Of a stretch of DNA of 64,000 nt, positions 32,815 through 42,951 are shown one piece after another. Below the pieces are notes generated by a model. That model saw only the letters and a list, made by a program, of their open reading frames with translations, was not told where the DNA came from and did no database searches. The stretch lies in contig NZ_JAJUWU010000025.1 in assembly GCF_021390325.1 (NCBI RefSeq), positions 50,406 to 114,405 of the forward strand, in the 5' to 3' direction. Every line of letters starts with the position of its first letter. The first letter of the stretch is position 1. The position numbers and the translations under genes were made by a program. Source of the DNA: Jiella avicenniae. GTDB taxonomy: Bacteria; Pseudomonadota; Alphaproteobacteria; Rhizobiales; Rhizobiaceae.

Positions 32815-34056
32815 ATGCAGATCAGAGCATCAGGCGTCCTTGCGACGCTGGGGACCCTCTTTGCCTTGTCGGCGGCGGCCTTCGCCCAGGACGGCGAGCC
32901 GATCAAGATGGGCGTCCTCGAAGATCAGTCCGGCGATTTCGCCGTCGCCACCATCGGCAAGGTGCACGGCATCGAGCTGGCGGCCGAGGAGATCAACGCC
33001 AATGGCGGCATCGCCGGCCGGCCGCTCGAACTCGTCACCTACGACACCCAGTCGGACAATCGCCGCTACCAGGAATTCATGCGCCGCGTCCTGCAGCGCG
33101 ACAAGGTCGACGTCGTCTTCGCCGGCTTTTCCTCGGCCTCGCGCGAGGCCTATCGGCCGATCGTCGACCAGTTCGACGGCCTCGCCTTCTACAACAACCA
33201 GTATGAAGGCGGCGTCTGCGACGCCAACATGATCGTCACCGGCGCCGTGCCCGAGCAGCAGTTCTCGACGCTGATCCCCTACATGATGGAGAAGTACGGC
33301 AAGAACGTCTACACCATCGCCGCCGACTACAATTTCGGCCAGATCTCGGCCGAATGGGTCCGCGACATCGTCAAGGAGAACGGCGGCACCATGGCCGGCG
33401 AGGAGTTCATCCCGCTCGGCGTCTCGCAGTTCTCGCAAACCATCCAGAACATCCAGAACGCCAAGCCCGACTTCCTCGTGACCCTCCTCGTCGGCACGGC
33501 CCAGGCCTCCTATTACGAGCAGGCGGCCTCGGCCAATGTCGGCCTGCCGATGGCCTCCTCGGTCAATGTCGGCCAGGGCTACGAGCACAAGCGCTTCCAG
33601 CCGCCCTCGCTCGCCGACATGTACGTCACGACCAACTGGATCGAGGAAGTCGACAACCCGGCGAGCAAGGAATTCGTCGAGAAGTGGCACGAGAAGTTCC
33701 CGGACGAGCCCTACATCAACCAGGAAGCCGAGAACTCCTACATCGCCGTCTATCTCTACAAGCAGATGGTCGAGCGCGCCGGCTCCACCGATCACGACGC
33801 CATCCGCAAGGTGATCGCCGAGGGCGACGTCTGCATGGACGCCCCGGAGGGCCACGTCTGCATCGACCCGAAGAGCCAGCACATGTCCCACACGATCTAT
33901 CTCGCCAAGGTCGGCGAGGATCACTCGATCACCTTTCCGAAGGTCTGGGACGACATCAAGCCCTACTGGCTCGGCGACGTCGGCTGCGACCTGACCAAGG
34001 ACAACCCCGAGGCCCAGTACACGCCGTCCGACAACCCGAAGAAGTCGGGCGGCTGA
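32815..34056 (+). CDS. amide/urea ABC transporter substrate-binding protein (FmdD/UrtA type)
   Basis: This 413-residue exported protein has a signal peptide (LATLGTLFALSAAAFAQ) and then the family-5-type binding fold: IKMGVLEDQSGDFA, NGGIAGRPLELVTYDTQSDN, YNNQYEGGVCDANMIVTG. It is related to the urea-binding UrtA and the formamide/urea-binding FmdD. Together with the formamidase downstream this suggests short-chain amides as ligand. A strong hairpin after its stop codon probably gives more binding protein than permease. Confidence 0.88.
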   Translation: MQIRASGVLATLGTLFALSAAAFAQDGEPIKMGVLEDQSGDFAVATIGKVHGIELAAEEINANGGIAGRPLELVTYDTQSDNRRYQEFMRRVLQRDKVDVVFAGFSSASREAYRPIVDQFDGLAFYNNQYEGGVCDANMIVTGAVPEQQFSTLIPYMMEKYGKNVYTIAADYNFGQISAEWVRDIVKENGGTMAGEEFIPLGVSQFSQTIQNIQNAKPDFLVTLLVGTAQASYYEQAASANVGLPMASSVNVGQGYEHKRFQPPSLADMYVTTNWIEEVDNPASKEFVEKWHEKFPDEPYINQEAENSYIAVYLYKQMVERAGSTDHDAIRKVIAEGDVCMDAPEGHVCIDPKSQHMSHTIYLAKVGEDHSITFPKVWDDIKPYWLGDVGCDLTKDNPEAQYTPSDNPKKSGG

Positions 34057-34068
34057 TCCGGCCCGCAT

Positions 34069-34093
34069 GGAAGGGCGCTTCCCGCGCCCTTCC
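34069..34093 (+). terminator. hairpin after the amide-binding-protein gene (partial terminator or RNA stabiliser)
   Basis: GGAAGGGCGC at 34069-34078 pairs perfectly with GCGCCCTTCC at 34084-34093 around a 5-base loop. It sits 13 bases after the stop codon, with 112 bases left before the permease gene. Hairpins here are common in ABC operons and raise the level of the binding protein's mRNA. Confidence 0.6.
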
Positions 34094-34205
34094 GCTCCGG
34101 GGCCCTTCACCCGCCATCGTCTCGCAGCCCGCATGACCGCCGGGCGAGGCGCTTCCCGGCTCCCCGCTTGGCCCGCTTTCCGATCTTCGCAACGAAGGAC
34201 CGTCC

Positions 34206-35078
34206 ATGGACTTTTCGTCCGGCCTCTTCTCGTTTCTCTACCAGACCGGCGACGCCTTCGCCTTCCTCGTCCTGTCGGCCTGCGGTCTCGCCGTGATCTT
34301 CGGCATGATGGGGATCATCAACCTCGCCCATGGCGAGTTCATCCTGTGCGGCGCCTATGTCACGACGAGCGCGGTGCAGGTCGGATTGCCACTGCCGATC
34401 GCCATCTTCCTCGGCACCGCCGTCGCCGGCCTCGTCGGCATGCTGCTGGAGCGGGTGATCATCCGCCACCTCTATTCCCGGCCGCTCGATTCGATCGTCG
34501 TGACCTGGGGCATCTCGATGATCGCGACGCAGGGGACGCTGATCATCCTCGGCTCGACCATGCCCGGCACCGGCACGCCCTTCGGCAGCTTTTCGGTCGG
34601 CGGCTACGGCTATTCGGTCTACCGCCTGGTCCTGATGCTGGCCGCGCTGGCGACGCTCGCCGTCCTCTGGCTCGTCTTCACCCGCACGCGCTTCGGCATC
34701 CTCGCCCGCGCGACGATCCAGGTGCCGCACATCGCCGAGGCGCTCGGCGTCAACACCTCGCTGATCTACAGCCTCACCTTCGGCCTCGGTGCGGCCCTCG
34801 CCGGGCTTTGCGGGGGGCTCTACGCGCCGACGATGACGCTGGTGCCGACCATGGGCTCGGCCTTCGTCGTCGAGGCCTTCGTCACCGTGGTCGTCGGCGG
34901 CGCCGACATCTTCCTCGGCACGGCGCCGGCCGCCGCGATCCTCGCGGTGGTCAAGGCGGGGCTGACCTCCTGGCAGGGGCAGCTCGCCGGCCAGATCGGC
35001 CTCCTCGTCGCCGTCATCGTCGTCATCCGCATTCTGCCGCGGGGCCTCACCGGATTCATCCTGCGGGAAAGGGCCTGA
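34206..35078 (+). CDS. branched-chain-type ABC permease (UrtB/LivH-like)
   Basis: This 290-residue membrane protein has eight or so hydrophobic segments with the LivH/UrtB landmark GMMGIINLAHGEFILCGAY near residue 38, then RTRFGILARATIQVPHIAEALGVN, the coupling-helix region contacting the ATPases. It forms the channel with the following permease. The RGLTGFILRERA end is typical of the UrtB group. It starts at an ATG after GGACCGTCC. Confidence 0.92.
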   Translation: MDFSSGLFSFLYQTGDAFAFLVLSACGLAVIFGMMGIINLAHGEFILCGAYVTTSAVQVGLPLPIAIFLGTAVAGLVGMLLERVIIRHLYSRPLDSIVVTWGISMIATQGTLIILGSTMPGTGTPFGSFSVGGYGYSVYRLVLMLAALATLAVLWLVFTRTRFGILARATIQVPHIAEALGVNTSLIYSLTFGLGAALAGLCGGLYAPTMTLVPTMGSAFVVEAFVTVVVGGADIFLGTAPAAAILAVVKAGLTSWQGQLAGQIGLLVAVIVVIRILPRGLTGFILRERA

Positions 35079-35079
35079 C

Positions 35080-36156
35080 GTGTCTTCGCGTAACTCCGTG
35101 TCATCCGCACTCAGGCTCCTCGAAGGGCCCCAGACCCTCGGCAAGGGGCCGGGCTTCTGGGCCGGCTTCGCCGTGGTGCTGGCTCTCGCCTGCGCCTATC
35201 CGCTGTTTGCCGACGGCTACGACGTCGGCAACAACGTCTACTTCTTCAACTGGGCCTTCATGGCGCTCGGCCTCGGCCTGATCTGGGGCTATGGCGGGGC
35301 GCTATCCTTCGGCCAGACCGCCTTCTTCGGCGTCGCCGGCTATGCCTACGGCGTCCTGACCATCAATCTCGGCGACGCCTACGGCCTGACCTTCTTCTCG
35401 CTCGTCGCCGCCGTGGCGATCTCGGCACTGTTTGCCGCCGTGCTCGGCTATTTCCTGTTCTTCGGCCGGATCAGCGGGGTGTTCCTCGGCATCGTGACCC
35501 TTTCGGTGACGCTGGTGCTCGAGCGCTTCATGTCCCAGACCGCCGGACCGGAATGGGCGATCGGCTCGGCCCGCCTCAACGGCTTCAACGGCATGGGCGG
35601 CATGCCGTCCCTCACCATCCCCTGGCCCGGTGGCGACATCGTCCTATTCCCGGACGTCGCGCTCTACTATCTGACGCTGGCGATCCTCGTCGTCGTCTAT
35701 CTCGCCCTGCGGATGCTGGTGAATTCGCGCTTCGGCAACGTCCTCGTCGCCATCCGCGAAAACCCGCAGCGCGCCGAGATGCTCGGCTACGACATCCGCC
35801 GCTACCAGCTCGGCGCCTTCGTCATCGGCTCGGGTCTCGCCGGCCTCTCGGGCGTCCTCTACACCGCCTGGGGCAACTACATCACGCCGTCGTCGATGGG
35901 CATGTCGGCGGCAGCGCTTCCCGTCGTCTGGGTGGCGGTCGGCGGACGCTCGGACCTGACGACGACGCTGTTCGGCACGCTCCTCGTCCTCGCCGGCTTT
36001 CAGTATCTGACGATCTACGGCAGCCAGTATGCCCTCGTCGTCATGGGCGTTCTCCTGGTGGTGACGATCCTTGCCGCGCCGAGCGGCATCTTCATCACCC
36101 TCGGTGCGCTGTTTTCCAAGGGCCTGAGACGGCGCCTGAAGCGGGAGCGCGCGTGA
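35080..36156 (+). CDS. branched-chain-type ABC permease (UrtC/LivM-like)
   Basis: This 358-residue membrane permease has landmarks WGYGGALSFGQTAFFGVAGYAYG and the coupling region NSRFGNVLVAIRENPQRAEMLGYDI. It is longer than the first permease, as usual for LivM/UrtC. The start is a GTG one base after the previous stop. It forms the heterodimeric channel of the amide transporter. The stop overlaps the ATPase gene (TGATG). Confidence 0.92.
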   Translation: MSSRNSVSSALRLLEGPQTLGKGPGFWAGFAVVLALACAYPLFADGYDVGNNVYFFNWAFMALGLGLIWGYGGALSFGQTAFFGVAGYAYGVLTINLGDAYGLTFFSLVAAVAISALFAAVLGYFLFFGRISGVFLGIVTLSVTLVLERFMSQTAGPEWAIGSARLNGFNGMGGMPSLTIPWPGGDIVLFPDVALYYLTLAILVVVYLALRMLVNSRFGNVLVAIRENPQRAEMLGYDIRRYQLGAFVIGSGLAGLSGVLYTAWGNYITPSSMGMSAAALPVVWVAVGGRSDLTTTLFGTLLVLAGFQYLTIYGSQYALVVMGVLLVVTILAAPSGIFITLGALFSKGLRRRLKRERA

Positions 36157-36872
36157 TGGCGATCCTTCGAACCGAAAAGCTCGACAAGTGGTTCGGCGGC
36201 CTGCACGTCACCGACGAGGTCGATTTCACCGTCGAGACCGGCGAGGTTCACTGCCTGATCGGCCCGAACGGCGCGGGCAAGAGCACCTTCTTCAAGCTCG
36301 TTCTCGGCGAGCATGCACCGTCTGGCGGCGCGATCCTCTACGACGGCGAGAACATCACCAGAGCCAAGCCCTTCGAGCGGATCCGGCGCGGCATTTCGGT
36401 CAAGTTCCAGGTGCCCGGCATCTTCCAGGCGCTGAAGGTAAGGCAGAACCTGCAGATCGCCCTGCAGCACCACCTTCAGGGCGCGACGCTGAACGAGGAG
36501 ATCGACCGGCTGCTGGAGTTCCTGAAGCTGAAGGACGCGCAAGACCAGCTCGCCGGCTCGCTCAGCCACGGCCAGAAGCAGTGGCTGGAAATCGGCATGG
36601 CGATCGCGCTGAAGCCGAAACTGCTGCTGCTCGACGAGCCGACCGCCGGCATGACGCCGGACGAGACCTTCGCCACCGGCGAAATGGTCCAGGCGCTGAA
36701 TGCGCAAGGCGTCAGCGTCCTCGCGGTCGAGCACGACATGGCCTTCGTGCGGCAGATCGCCCAGAAGGTCACGGTCCTCCATTTCGGCAAGGTCTTCGCA
36801 CAGGGCACGATCGACGAGATCGTCGCCGACGAGCGGGTGGCTGCGATCTATCTGGGCGAGGTCCATGCGTAA
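36156..36872 (+). CDS. ABC transporter ATP-binding protein (UrtD/LivG-like)
   Basis: This 238-residue ATPase has Walker A GPNGAGKSTFFK, signature LSHGQKQWLEIGMA and Walker B LLLLDEPTAGMTPDET. The LSHGQKQWLEI version of the signature is that of UrtD proteins of urea/amide transporters rather than of LivG, which has LSGG or LPYG. It is one of two ATPases driving this transporter. It overlaps both neighbours by a few bases. Confidence 0.93.
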   Translation: MAILRTEKLDKWFGGLHVTDEVDFTVETGEVHCLIGPNGAGKSTFFKLVLGEHAPSGGAILYDGENITRAKPFERIRRGISVKFQVPGIFQALKVRQNLQIALQHHLQGATLNEEIDRLLEFLKLKDAQDQLAGSLSHGQKQWLEIGMAIALKPKLLLLDEPTAGMTPDETFATGEMVQALNAQGVSVLAVEHDMAFVRQIAQKVTVLHFGKVFAQGTIDEIVADERVAAIYLGEVHA

Positions 36873-37584
36873 GGAAATCCTCCTCGAAACCATGGGGCTT
36901 TGGGCCGGATACGGCGGCAAACCGGTGCTGCAGGGCGTCGACCTCTCGGTCCGCGCCGGCGAGATCGTCGCGGTGATCGGGCGCAACGGCGTCGGCAAAT
37001 CCACCTTGATGAAGAGCCTGATCGGTCTTCTGCCCTCGGACCGCGGCTCGGTGCTGTTTCAGGGCGAGGCGCTGGATGCCATGGCGGCGCACCGCCGGGC
37101 CCGGCAGGGCATCGGCTACGTGCCGCAGGGACGCGACGTCTTTCCGCGCATGAGCGTCGGCGAGAACCTTCTGGTCGGCCAGTCGATCGGCGGCGGCAGG
37201 AGCGATGCTGCCGCGCGGCTCGATGCGATCTACGGCTATTTCCCGATCCTGAAGGAGCGCCGCGACCAGCGGGCCGGCACCCTGTCCGGCGGCCAGCAGC
37301 AGCAGCTCGCCATCGGCCGCGTCCTGATGGGCGGCCCCTCGCTGATCCTGCTCGACGAACCGTCGGAAGGCATCCAGCCGAACATCGTCCAGGACATTGC
37401 GAGGATCATGGTCGACCTGAACCGGCAGACCGGCATCACCGTCGTCTTCGTCGAGCAGAATCTCGACATGATCCGGGCGATGGCCGAGCGCTGCTACGTC
37501 ATGGACAAGGGCCGGATCACCGCCGAGATCGGCAGGGACGCGCTGGAGGATCGCGACACCGTCCGGCGCTATCTCGCCGTCTAG
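36865..37584 (+). CDS. ABC transporter ATP-binding protein (UrtE/LivF-like)
   Basis: This 239-residue ATPase has Walker A GRNGVGKSTLMKSL, signature LSGGQQQQLAIGRVL and Walker B LILLDEPSEGIQPNI. The GEGIQP-like element is usual for UrtE/LivF. It starts 8 bases inside the preceding gene, completing the five-gene transporter. Formamidase follows after 62 bases. Confidence 0.93.
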   Translation: MRKEILLETMGLWAGYGGKPVLQGVDLSVRAGEIVAVIGRNGVGKSTLMKSLIGLLPSDRGSVLFQGEALDAMAAHRRARQGIGYVPQGRDVFPRMSVGENLLVGQSIGGGRSDAAARLDAIYGYFPILKERRDQRAGTLSGGQQQQLAIGRVLMGGPSLILLDEPSEGIQPNIVQDIARIMVDLNRQTGITVVFVEQNLDMIRAMAERCYVMDKGRITAEIGRDALEDRDTVRRYLAV

Positions 37585-37646
37585 TTTCCCGAGCGGCATG
37601 AAAGAGCCGCGAGCGAAAGCATCAGAAGCAAGAGAGGAAATGCTCC

Positions 37647-38645
37647 ATGAGCTGGTTCGACGATTCCATCATGGCCCGCAAGGCCGTCGCCAAGGGCAAG
37701 GCGCTCACCACCCATTCCATCACCGAGGCGAGCCAGGGCAAGTATCACTACGTCTATGGCGCCTTCGTCGAGCCGGTTCTGACCGTCGATCCGGGCGCCG
37801 TCGTTTCGGCCGAAACCCACGACGCCTTCGAGGGCGCCATCAAGTCCGAGACCGACAAGCCGAGCGAGATCCTCAACTTTCCCTATCTCAACCCGCAGAA
37901 CGGCCCGATCTGGGTGAACGGTGCCGAGAAGGGCGACTGCCTGGCGGTCTACATCGAAAGCGTGGTGCCGCGCGGGCCGCAGCCGCGGGGAACCACCGTG
38001 ATCATGCCGGAATTCGGCGGCCTGGTGCCGACCGGCGACACGGCGATGCTGACCGCGCCCTTGCCCGAGCGGGTGAAGAAGCTGGAGATCACCGAGGAGA
38101 AGGGCACCGTCTGGAACGACCGGATCACGCTGCCCTACGAGCCGTTCATCGGCACGATCGGCACGGCGCCGGAGATCGAGGCGATCTCCTCCCTCGTCCC
38201 GGACTATTACGGCGGCAACATGGACCTGCCGGACGTCGCGCCGGGTGCGGTGATCTATCTGCCGGTGAACACCGAAGGCGCCTATCTCTATGTCGGCGAC
38301 TGCCACGCCGCCCAGGGTGACGGCGAGCTCTGCGGCGTCGCCATCGAGCACCCGACGGTGACGACGCTGCGGGTCGATCTGATCAAGGGCTGGACGATCA
38401 AGACGCCGCGGCTCGAAAACGAGAAATTCTACATGACCATCGGCTCGTCCCGGCCGATGGAGGATGCGGCGCGCGGCGCCTATCGTGAGCTGATCCGCTG
38501 GATGGCGGCGGATTTCGGCTTCGAGGAAATCGACGCCTACATGCTGCTCACCCAGTGCGGCCGCATCCGCCTCGGCAACATGGTCGATCCGAAATACACC
38601 GTCGGGGCATCCGTCCTGAAATCGATCTCCGGCATCGCCCGCTGA
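37647..38645 (+). CDS. fmdA: acetamidase/formamidase
   Basis: This 332-residue enzyme hydrolyses formamide or short amides to the acid and ammonia in the cytoplasm. It has the FmdA_AmdA family features: NPQNGPIWVNGAEKGDCLAVYI, EFGGLVP, LPYEPFIGTIGTAPE, YYGGNMDLPDVAPGAVIYLPVN and GDCHAAQGDGELCGVAIE. GAGAGGAAATG precedes the start. Being last but one in the amiCR-transporter operon, it explains the operon's purpose: uptake and breakdown of amides as a nitrogen source. Confidence 0.92.
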   Translation: MSWFDDSIMARKAVAKGKALTTHSITEASQGKYHYVYGAFVEPVLTVDPGAVVSAETHDAFEGAIKSETDKPSEILNFPYLNPQNGPIWVNGAEKGDCLAVYIESVVPRGPQPRGTTVIMPEFGGLVPTGDTAMLTAPLPERVKKLEITEEKGTVWNDRITLPYEPFIGTIGTAPEIEAISSLVPDYYGGNMDLPDVAPGAVIYLPVNTEGAYLYVGDCHAAQGDGELCGVAIEHPTVTTLRVDLIKGWTIKTPRLENEKFYMTIGSSRPMEDAARGAYRELIRWMAADFGFEEIDAYMLLTQCGRIRLGNMVDPKYTVGASVLKSISGIAR

Positions 38646-38753
38646 TCTTTCGCCGGGCGGCGGCACCGCCGATCGCCCGGCCCTTCCCGAATTCTGCCCG
38701 CTCCGCCGCGCCGCCTCGCTGCGCGGCCGGAGACGCTTTGCCGGAGTTTGCCG

Positions 38754-40478
38754 ATGTCCTCGCCGTTCGAAGCCGCGGCCGTGCAGTTCGAGCCCGTCAT
38801 GGGCGACAAGCAGCGCAACCTCGAGGCGCTCGCCCGGCTGATCGAAGAGGCCGCGGATGCCGGCGCGAAGCTGATCGTGACGCCGGAAATGGGAACCACC
38901 GGCTACTGCTGGCACGACCGCAAGGAGGTCGCGCCCTTCGTCGAGCCGGTGCCCGGACCGACGACGGAGCATTTCGCCGAGATCGCCAGGCGGCGCGACG
39001 TCTTCCTCGTCGTCGGCATGCCCGAGGTCGATCCGGCGACCGATCTCTACTACAATTCCGCCGTGCTGATCGGGCCGGACGGCGTCGTCGGTACCCATCG
39101 CAAGACCCATCCCTACATCTCCGAGCCGAAATGGGCGGCGAGCGGCGACCTTGGCCATCGGGTGTTCGAGACGCCGCTCGGCCGCCTCGCCCTGCTCATC
39201 TGCATGGACATCCATTTCATCGAGACGGCGCGTCTGGCAGCCCTCGGCGGGGCCGACGTCATCTGCCACATCTCCAACTGGCTGGCCGAGCGCACGCCCG
39301 CGCCCTACTGGATCAACCGCGCCTACGAGAACGGCTGCTATCTGATCGAAAGCAATCGCTGGGGGCTGGAGCGCGGCGTCCAGTTCTCCGGCGGGAGCTG
39401 CATCATCGGCCCGGACGCGGAAATGCTCGCGGTGATCGACGGCGGCGACGGGGTGATCACCGCGACGATCGATCCGGCCCTCGCCCGGCAGCGGAGGATG
39501 CGCGGCGAGGCGATCTTCGAGCAGCGCCGGCCCGAGCTCTACAAGGAGCTGATGACCAACACCTTCGCCTGGAACCCCGGCGACTTCTTCTCGCTCTATG
39601 GCCACCAGCCGCTGCCGAAGGGGCGCAAGGCCAGGATCGCCGTCGGCGAATTCGCGCCCGCAGGCAACGTCTCGCGCAATATCGAAACAATCGCGGGCCT
39701 CGCGAGAGAGGCAGCCGGCGATGGCGCCGAGCTTCTGATCCTGCCGGAACGGGCGTTGACGGGCCTAACGGATCCGGGGGCCACCGCAATTGCCCTCGAT
39801 CATCCGGCCGTCGCGCGTCTCGCGGCCATCGTCCGCGAGAGCGGCCTCTTCCTCGTCGCCGGCCTCGCCGAGACAGATGGCGCGCGGAACTACAATTCCG
39901 CCGTTCTGGTCGGGCCGGAGGGGCTCCTCGGCTGCTATCGGCAGACCCATCTCGCCGAGGCCGATCGCGATTGGGCGAGCCCCGGCGACGACTGGACGGT
40001 CTTCGACCTGCCCTTCGCACGGCTCGGCCTCCTCCTCGGCCACGACGCCGACTTTCCGGAAGCCGGCCGGGTGCTGGCGATCCGCGGCTGCGACGTGATC
40101 GCCTGCCCCGCCGCAGTGAAGGACGGCTTCCATCTCGGCCACGAAGGCAGCGCCGTCGCCCAGCCGGAGCCGATCCCGACCGGACCCGACCCGCTGCACT
40201 GGCATCAGTTCCGGGTGCGGAGCGGCGAGAACAACTGCCACTTCGCCTTCGCCAACGTCCGTGCGCCGGACCAAGGCTATCCCGGCCTTTCCGGCGTCTT
40301 CGGGCCGGACACGTTCCTGTTTCCGCGCCAGGAGGCGATCGTCGCCGGCAACCGCAATCTCGCGGTCGCCGAGATCGACACCGGCAGCCATGGCGGCGCC
40401 TATCCGACCACGGCGCTCCGGCGCAAGGATCTCGTCCTCATGCGCCTGCCGCACCACTATGTCCCGCTGGTCGTCTGA
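38754..40478 (+). CDS. double nitrilase-superfamily protein: active-type N-half, degenerate C-half
   Basis: This 574-residue protein consists of two carbon-nitrogen hydrolase domains in tandem. The first (about 1-270) has the full triad: Glu45 in VTPEMGTTGY, Lys117 in THRKTH and Cys150 in LLICMDIHF. The second (about 292-565) keeps Glu332 (LPERALTG) but has Gln397 for lysine (CYRQTH) and Gly429 for the cysteine (LLLGHDADF), so it should be inactive. Usual family members have a single domain of about 270-300 residues. The reaction is probably hydrolysis of an amide or carbamoyl compound, judged from its place after fmdA; the substrate is unknown. GGAG precedes the ATG. Confidence 0.88.
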   Translation: MSSPFEAAAVQFEPVMGDKQRNLEALARLIEEAADAGAKLIVTPEMGTTGYCWHDRKEVAPFVEPVPGPTTEHFAEIARRRDVFLVVGMPEVDPATDLYYNSAVLIGPDGVVGTHRKTHPYISEPKWAASGDLGHRVFETPLGRLALLICMDIHFIETARLAALGGADVICHISNWLAERTPAPYWINRAYENGCYLIESNRWGLERGVQFSGGSCIIGPDAEMLAVIDGGDGVITATIDPALARQRRMRGEAIFEQRRPELYKELMTNTFAWNPGDFFSLYGHQPLPKGRKARIAVGEFAPAGNVSRNIETIAGLAREAAGDGAELLILPERALTGLTDPGATAIALDHPAVARLAAIVRESGLFLVAGLAETDGARNYNSAVLVGPEGLLGCYRQTHLAEADRDWASPGDDWTVFDLPFARLGLLLGHDADFPEAGRVLAIRGCDVIACPAAVKDGFHLGHEGSAVAQPEPIPTGPDPLHWHQFRVRSGENNCHFAFANVRAPDQGYPGLSGVFGPDTFLFPRQEAIVAGNRNLAVAEIDTGSHGGAYPTTALRRKDLVLMRLPHHYVPLVV

Positions 40479-40544
40479 GGGGGTACCCGCCGCCGGCGGC
40501 GGCGTCCAGAGCCGCAAGCCGGCCGCCGGAACATCTCGGCTGGC

Positions 40545-41609
<1,065 letters not shown>

Positions 41610-41621
41610 TTCAACGTCCCC

Positions 41622-42671
41622 TCACTGCGGCAGTTCGATCTGCATCTTCACGTCCCCGGCCGGAGCCGAGGCGGCGATCTCGAACGCCCTGACGCTCTCG
41701 TCGAAGTCGAAGGTCCTGGTGATCAGCGGCTTGACGTTGATGGTGCCCGACGAGAGCATGGCGACGCAGCGCGGGAAGACGTGGGCATAGCGGAAGATGT
41801 TCTCGACCCGCGCCTCGCGGATCATCGCCGCGCCGGCATCGTAGGCAATCGGCTCGGACTGGCCGCCGATCATCACCACGCAGCCGCCCGGCGCCAGCGG
41901 CTCGAACACCTGCGCGGCCGCCTTCGGCGAGCCCGTCGCCTCGAAGACGACGTCGCAGCCCCAGCCGTCGGTATCGGCCCTGACCCGGTCGACGACGCTG
42001 TCCTTCGAGGCGTCGACGCCGACGATCGCCGGGCTGAGGCTTTCGGCGATTTCGAGCTTCTTTTCGGCGAGATCGGTGACGTAGACCCGCGCGCAGCCGC
42101 CGGCGAGAGCCGAGAGCGCCGTGACGAGTCCGATCGGCCCCGCCCCCATGACGACGGCGACGTCACCGGGCTTGATCTTCGCCTTGGTGGCCGCATGGAC
42201 GCCGACAGCCAGCGGCTCGACCATCGCCGCCTCGGCGAAGCTCACATTGTCCGGCAGCTTGAAGGTGAAGGCTTCCGGGTGGACGCAGGTCGGCCTCAGA
42301 ATGCCGTGAACCGGCGGCGTCGCCCAGAAGCGCACGGCCGGATCGACATTGTACATGCCGAGCCGCGTCGCCTTGGAGTTCGGATCGGGAATGCCCGGCT
42401 CCATGCAGACCCGGTCGCCCACCGCGAGGGTGGTGACGTCGGAGCCGGTCTCGATCACCGTGCCGGAGGCCTCGTGGCCGAGGATCATCGGCTCCTTCAC
42501 GACGAAGGGCCCGATGCGGCCGTGGGTGTAATAGTGGACGTCCGAACCGCAGATGCCGACGGTATGGAGCTTGATCCGCACGTCGCGCGGGCCGAGCACC
42601 GCCTCGTCCTTGTCGATCGGGAAGTCGCGCAGCGACAGTTCGTCCTTGCGCTCGAGGACCAGCGATTTCAT
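41622..42671 (-). CDS. zinc-dependent polyol dehydrogenase, xylitol dehydrogenase-like
   Basis: This 349-residue medium-chain dehydrogenase has catalytic zinc ligands Cys41 ([10 protein letters not shown]) and His66-Glu67 (GHEASG), and the NAD-binding [15 protein letters not shown]. The structural-zinc cysteine cluster is absent: the usual place reads [21 protein letters not shown], as in bacterial xylitol dehydrogenases. It should oxidise a polyol at C2 to a ketose with NAD+. Being encoded among polyol transport genes supports that; xylitol, sorbitol and related alditols are all possible. Confidence 0.88.
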   Translation of the reverse strand: MKSLVLERKDELSLRDFPIDKDEAVLGPRDVRIKLHTVGICGSDVHYYTHGRIGPFVVKEPMILGHEASGTVIETGSDVTTLAVGDRVCMEPGIPDPNSKATRLGMYNVDPAVRFWATPPVHGILRPTCVHPEAFTFKLPDNVSFAEAAMVEPLAVGVHAATKAKIKPGDVAVVMGAGPIGLVTALSALAGGCARVYVTDLAEKKLEIAESLSPAIVGVDASKDSVVDRVRADTDGWGCDVVFEATGSPKAAAQVFEPLAPGGCVVMIGGQSEPIAYDAGAAMIREARVENIFRYAHVFPRCVAMLSSGTINVKPLITRTFDFDESVRAFEIAASAPAGDVKMQIELPQ

Positions 42672-42677
42672 GGGAAT

Positions 42678-42947
42678 TCAGCCTTTCCAGACGATGTAGA
42701 CGCCGACGAGGACGGCGACGACGTTGGAGATCGTGAGCGGCAGCCCCGCCGGCTCCATGAAGCGGAGCCAGAACAACGACAGCGCCACCCAGATGATGAC
42801 GGAGATGAAGACCCTGTCGAACCAGTTCGTCTGGATCGGCAGGAAGCCGTCGCGCGCCTTGCGGTCGAAGGGCGATTGCCGGCCCTCCTCCTGCTCCTCG
42901 TAGAGATTGATCGGGGTCTCGACGTCCTGTGGCTCGGTGCGGGTCAT
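42678..42947 (-). CDS. small two-helix membrane protein of the polyol transporter operon
   Basis: This 89-residue protein has a soluble, acidic N-terminus ([22 protein letters not shown]) and two hydrophobic segments ([18 protein letters not shown] and [17 protein letters not shown]). It sits between the permease and dehydrogenase genes with 4- and 6-base gaps. I do not recognise a characterised family; small membrane proteins in a similar place (such as DUF2160 in glycerol transporter operons) suggest an accessory transporter subunit. That role is inference. Confidence 0.7.
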   Translation of the reverse strand: MTRTEPQDVETPINLYEEQEEGRQSPFDRKARDGFLPIQTNWFDRVFISVIIWVALSLFWLRFMEPAGLPLTISNVVAVLVGVYIVWKG

Positions 42948-42951
42948 CGCG

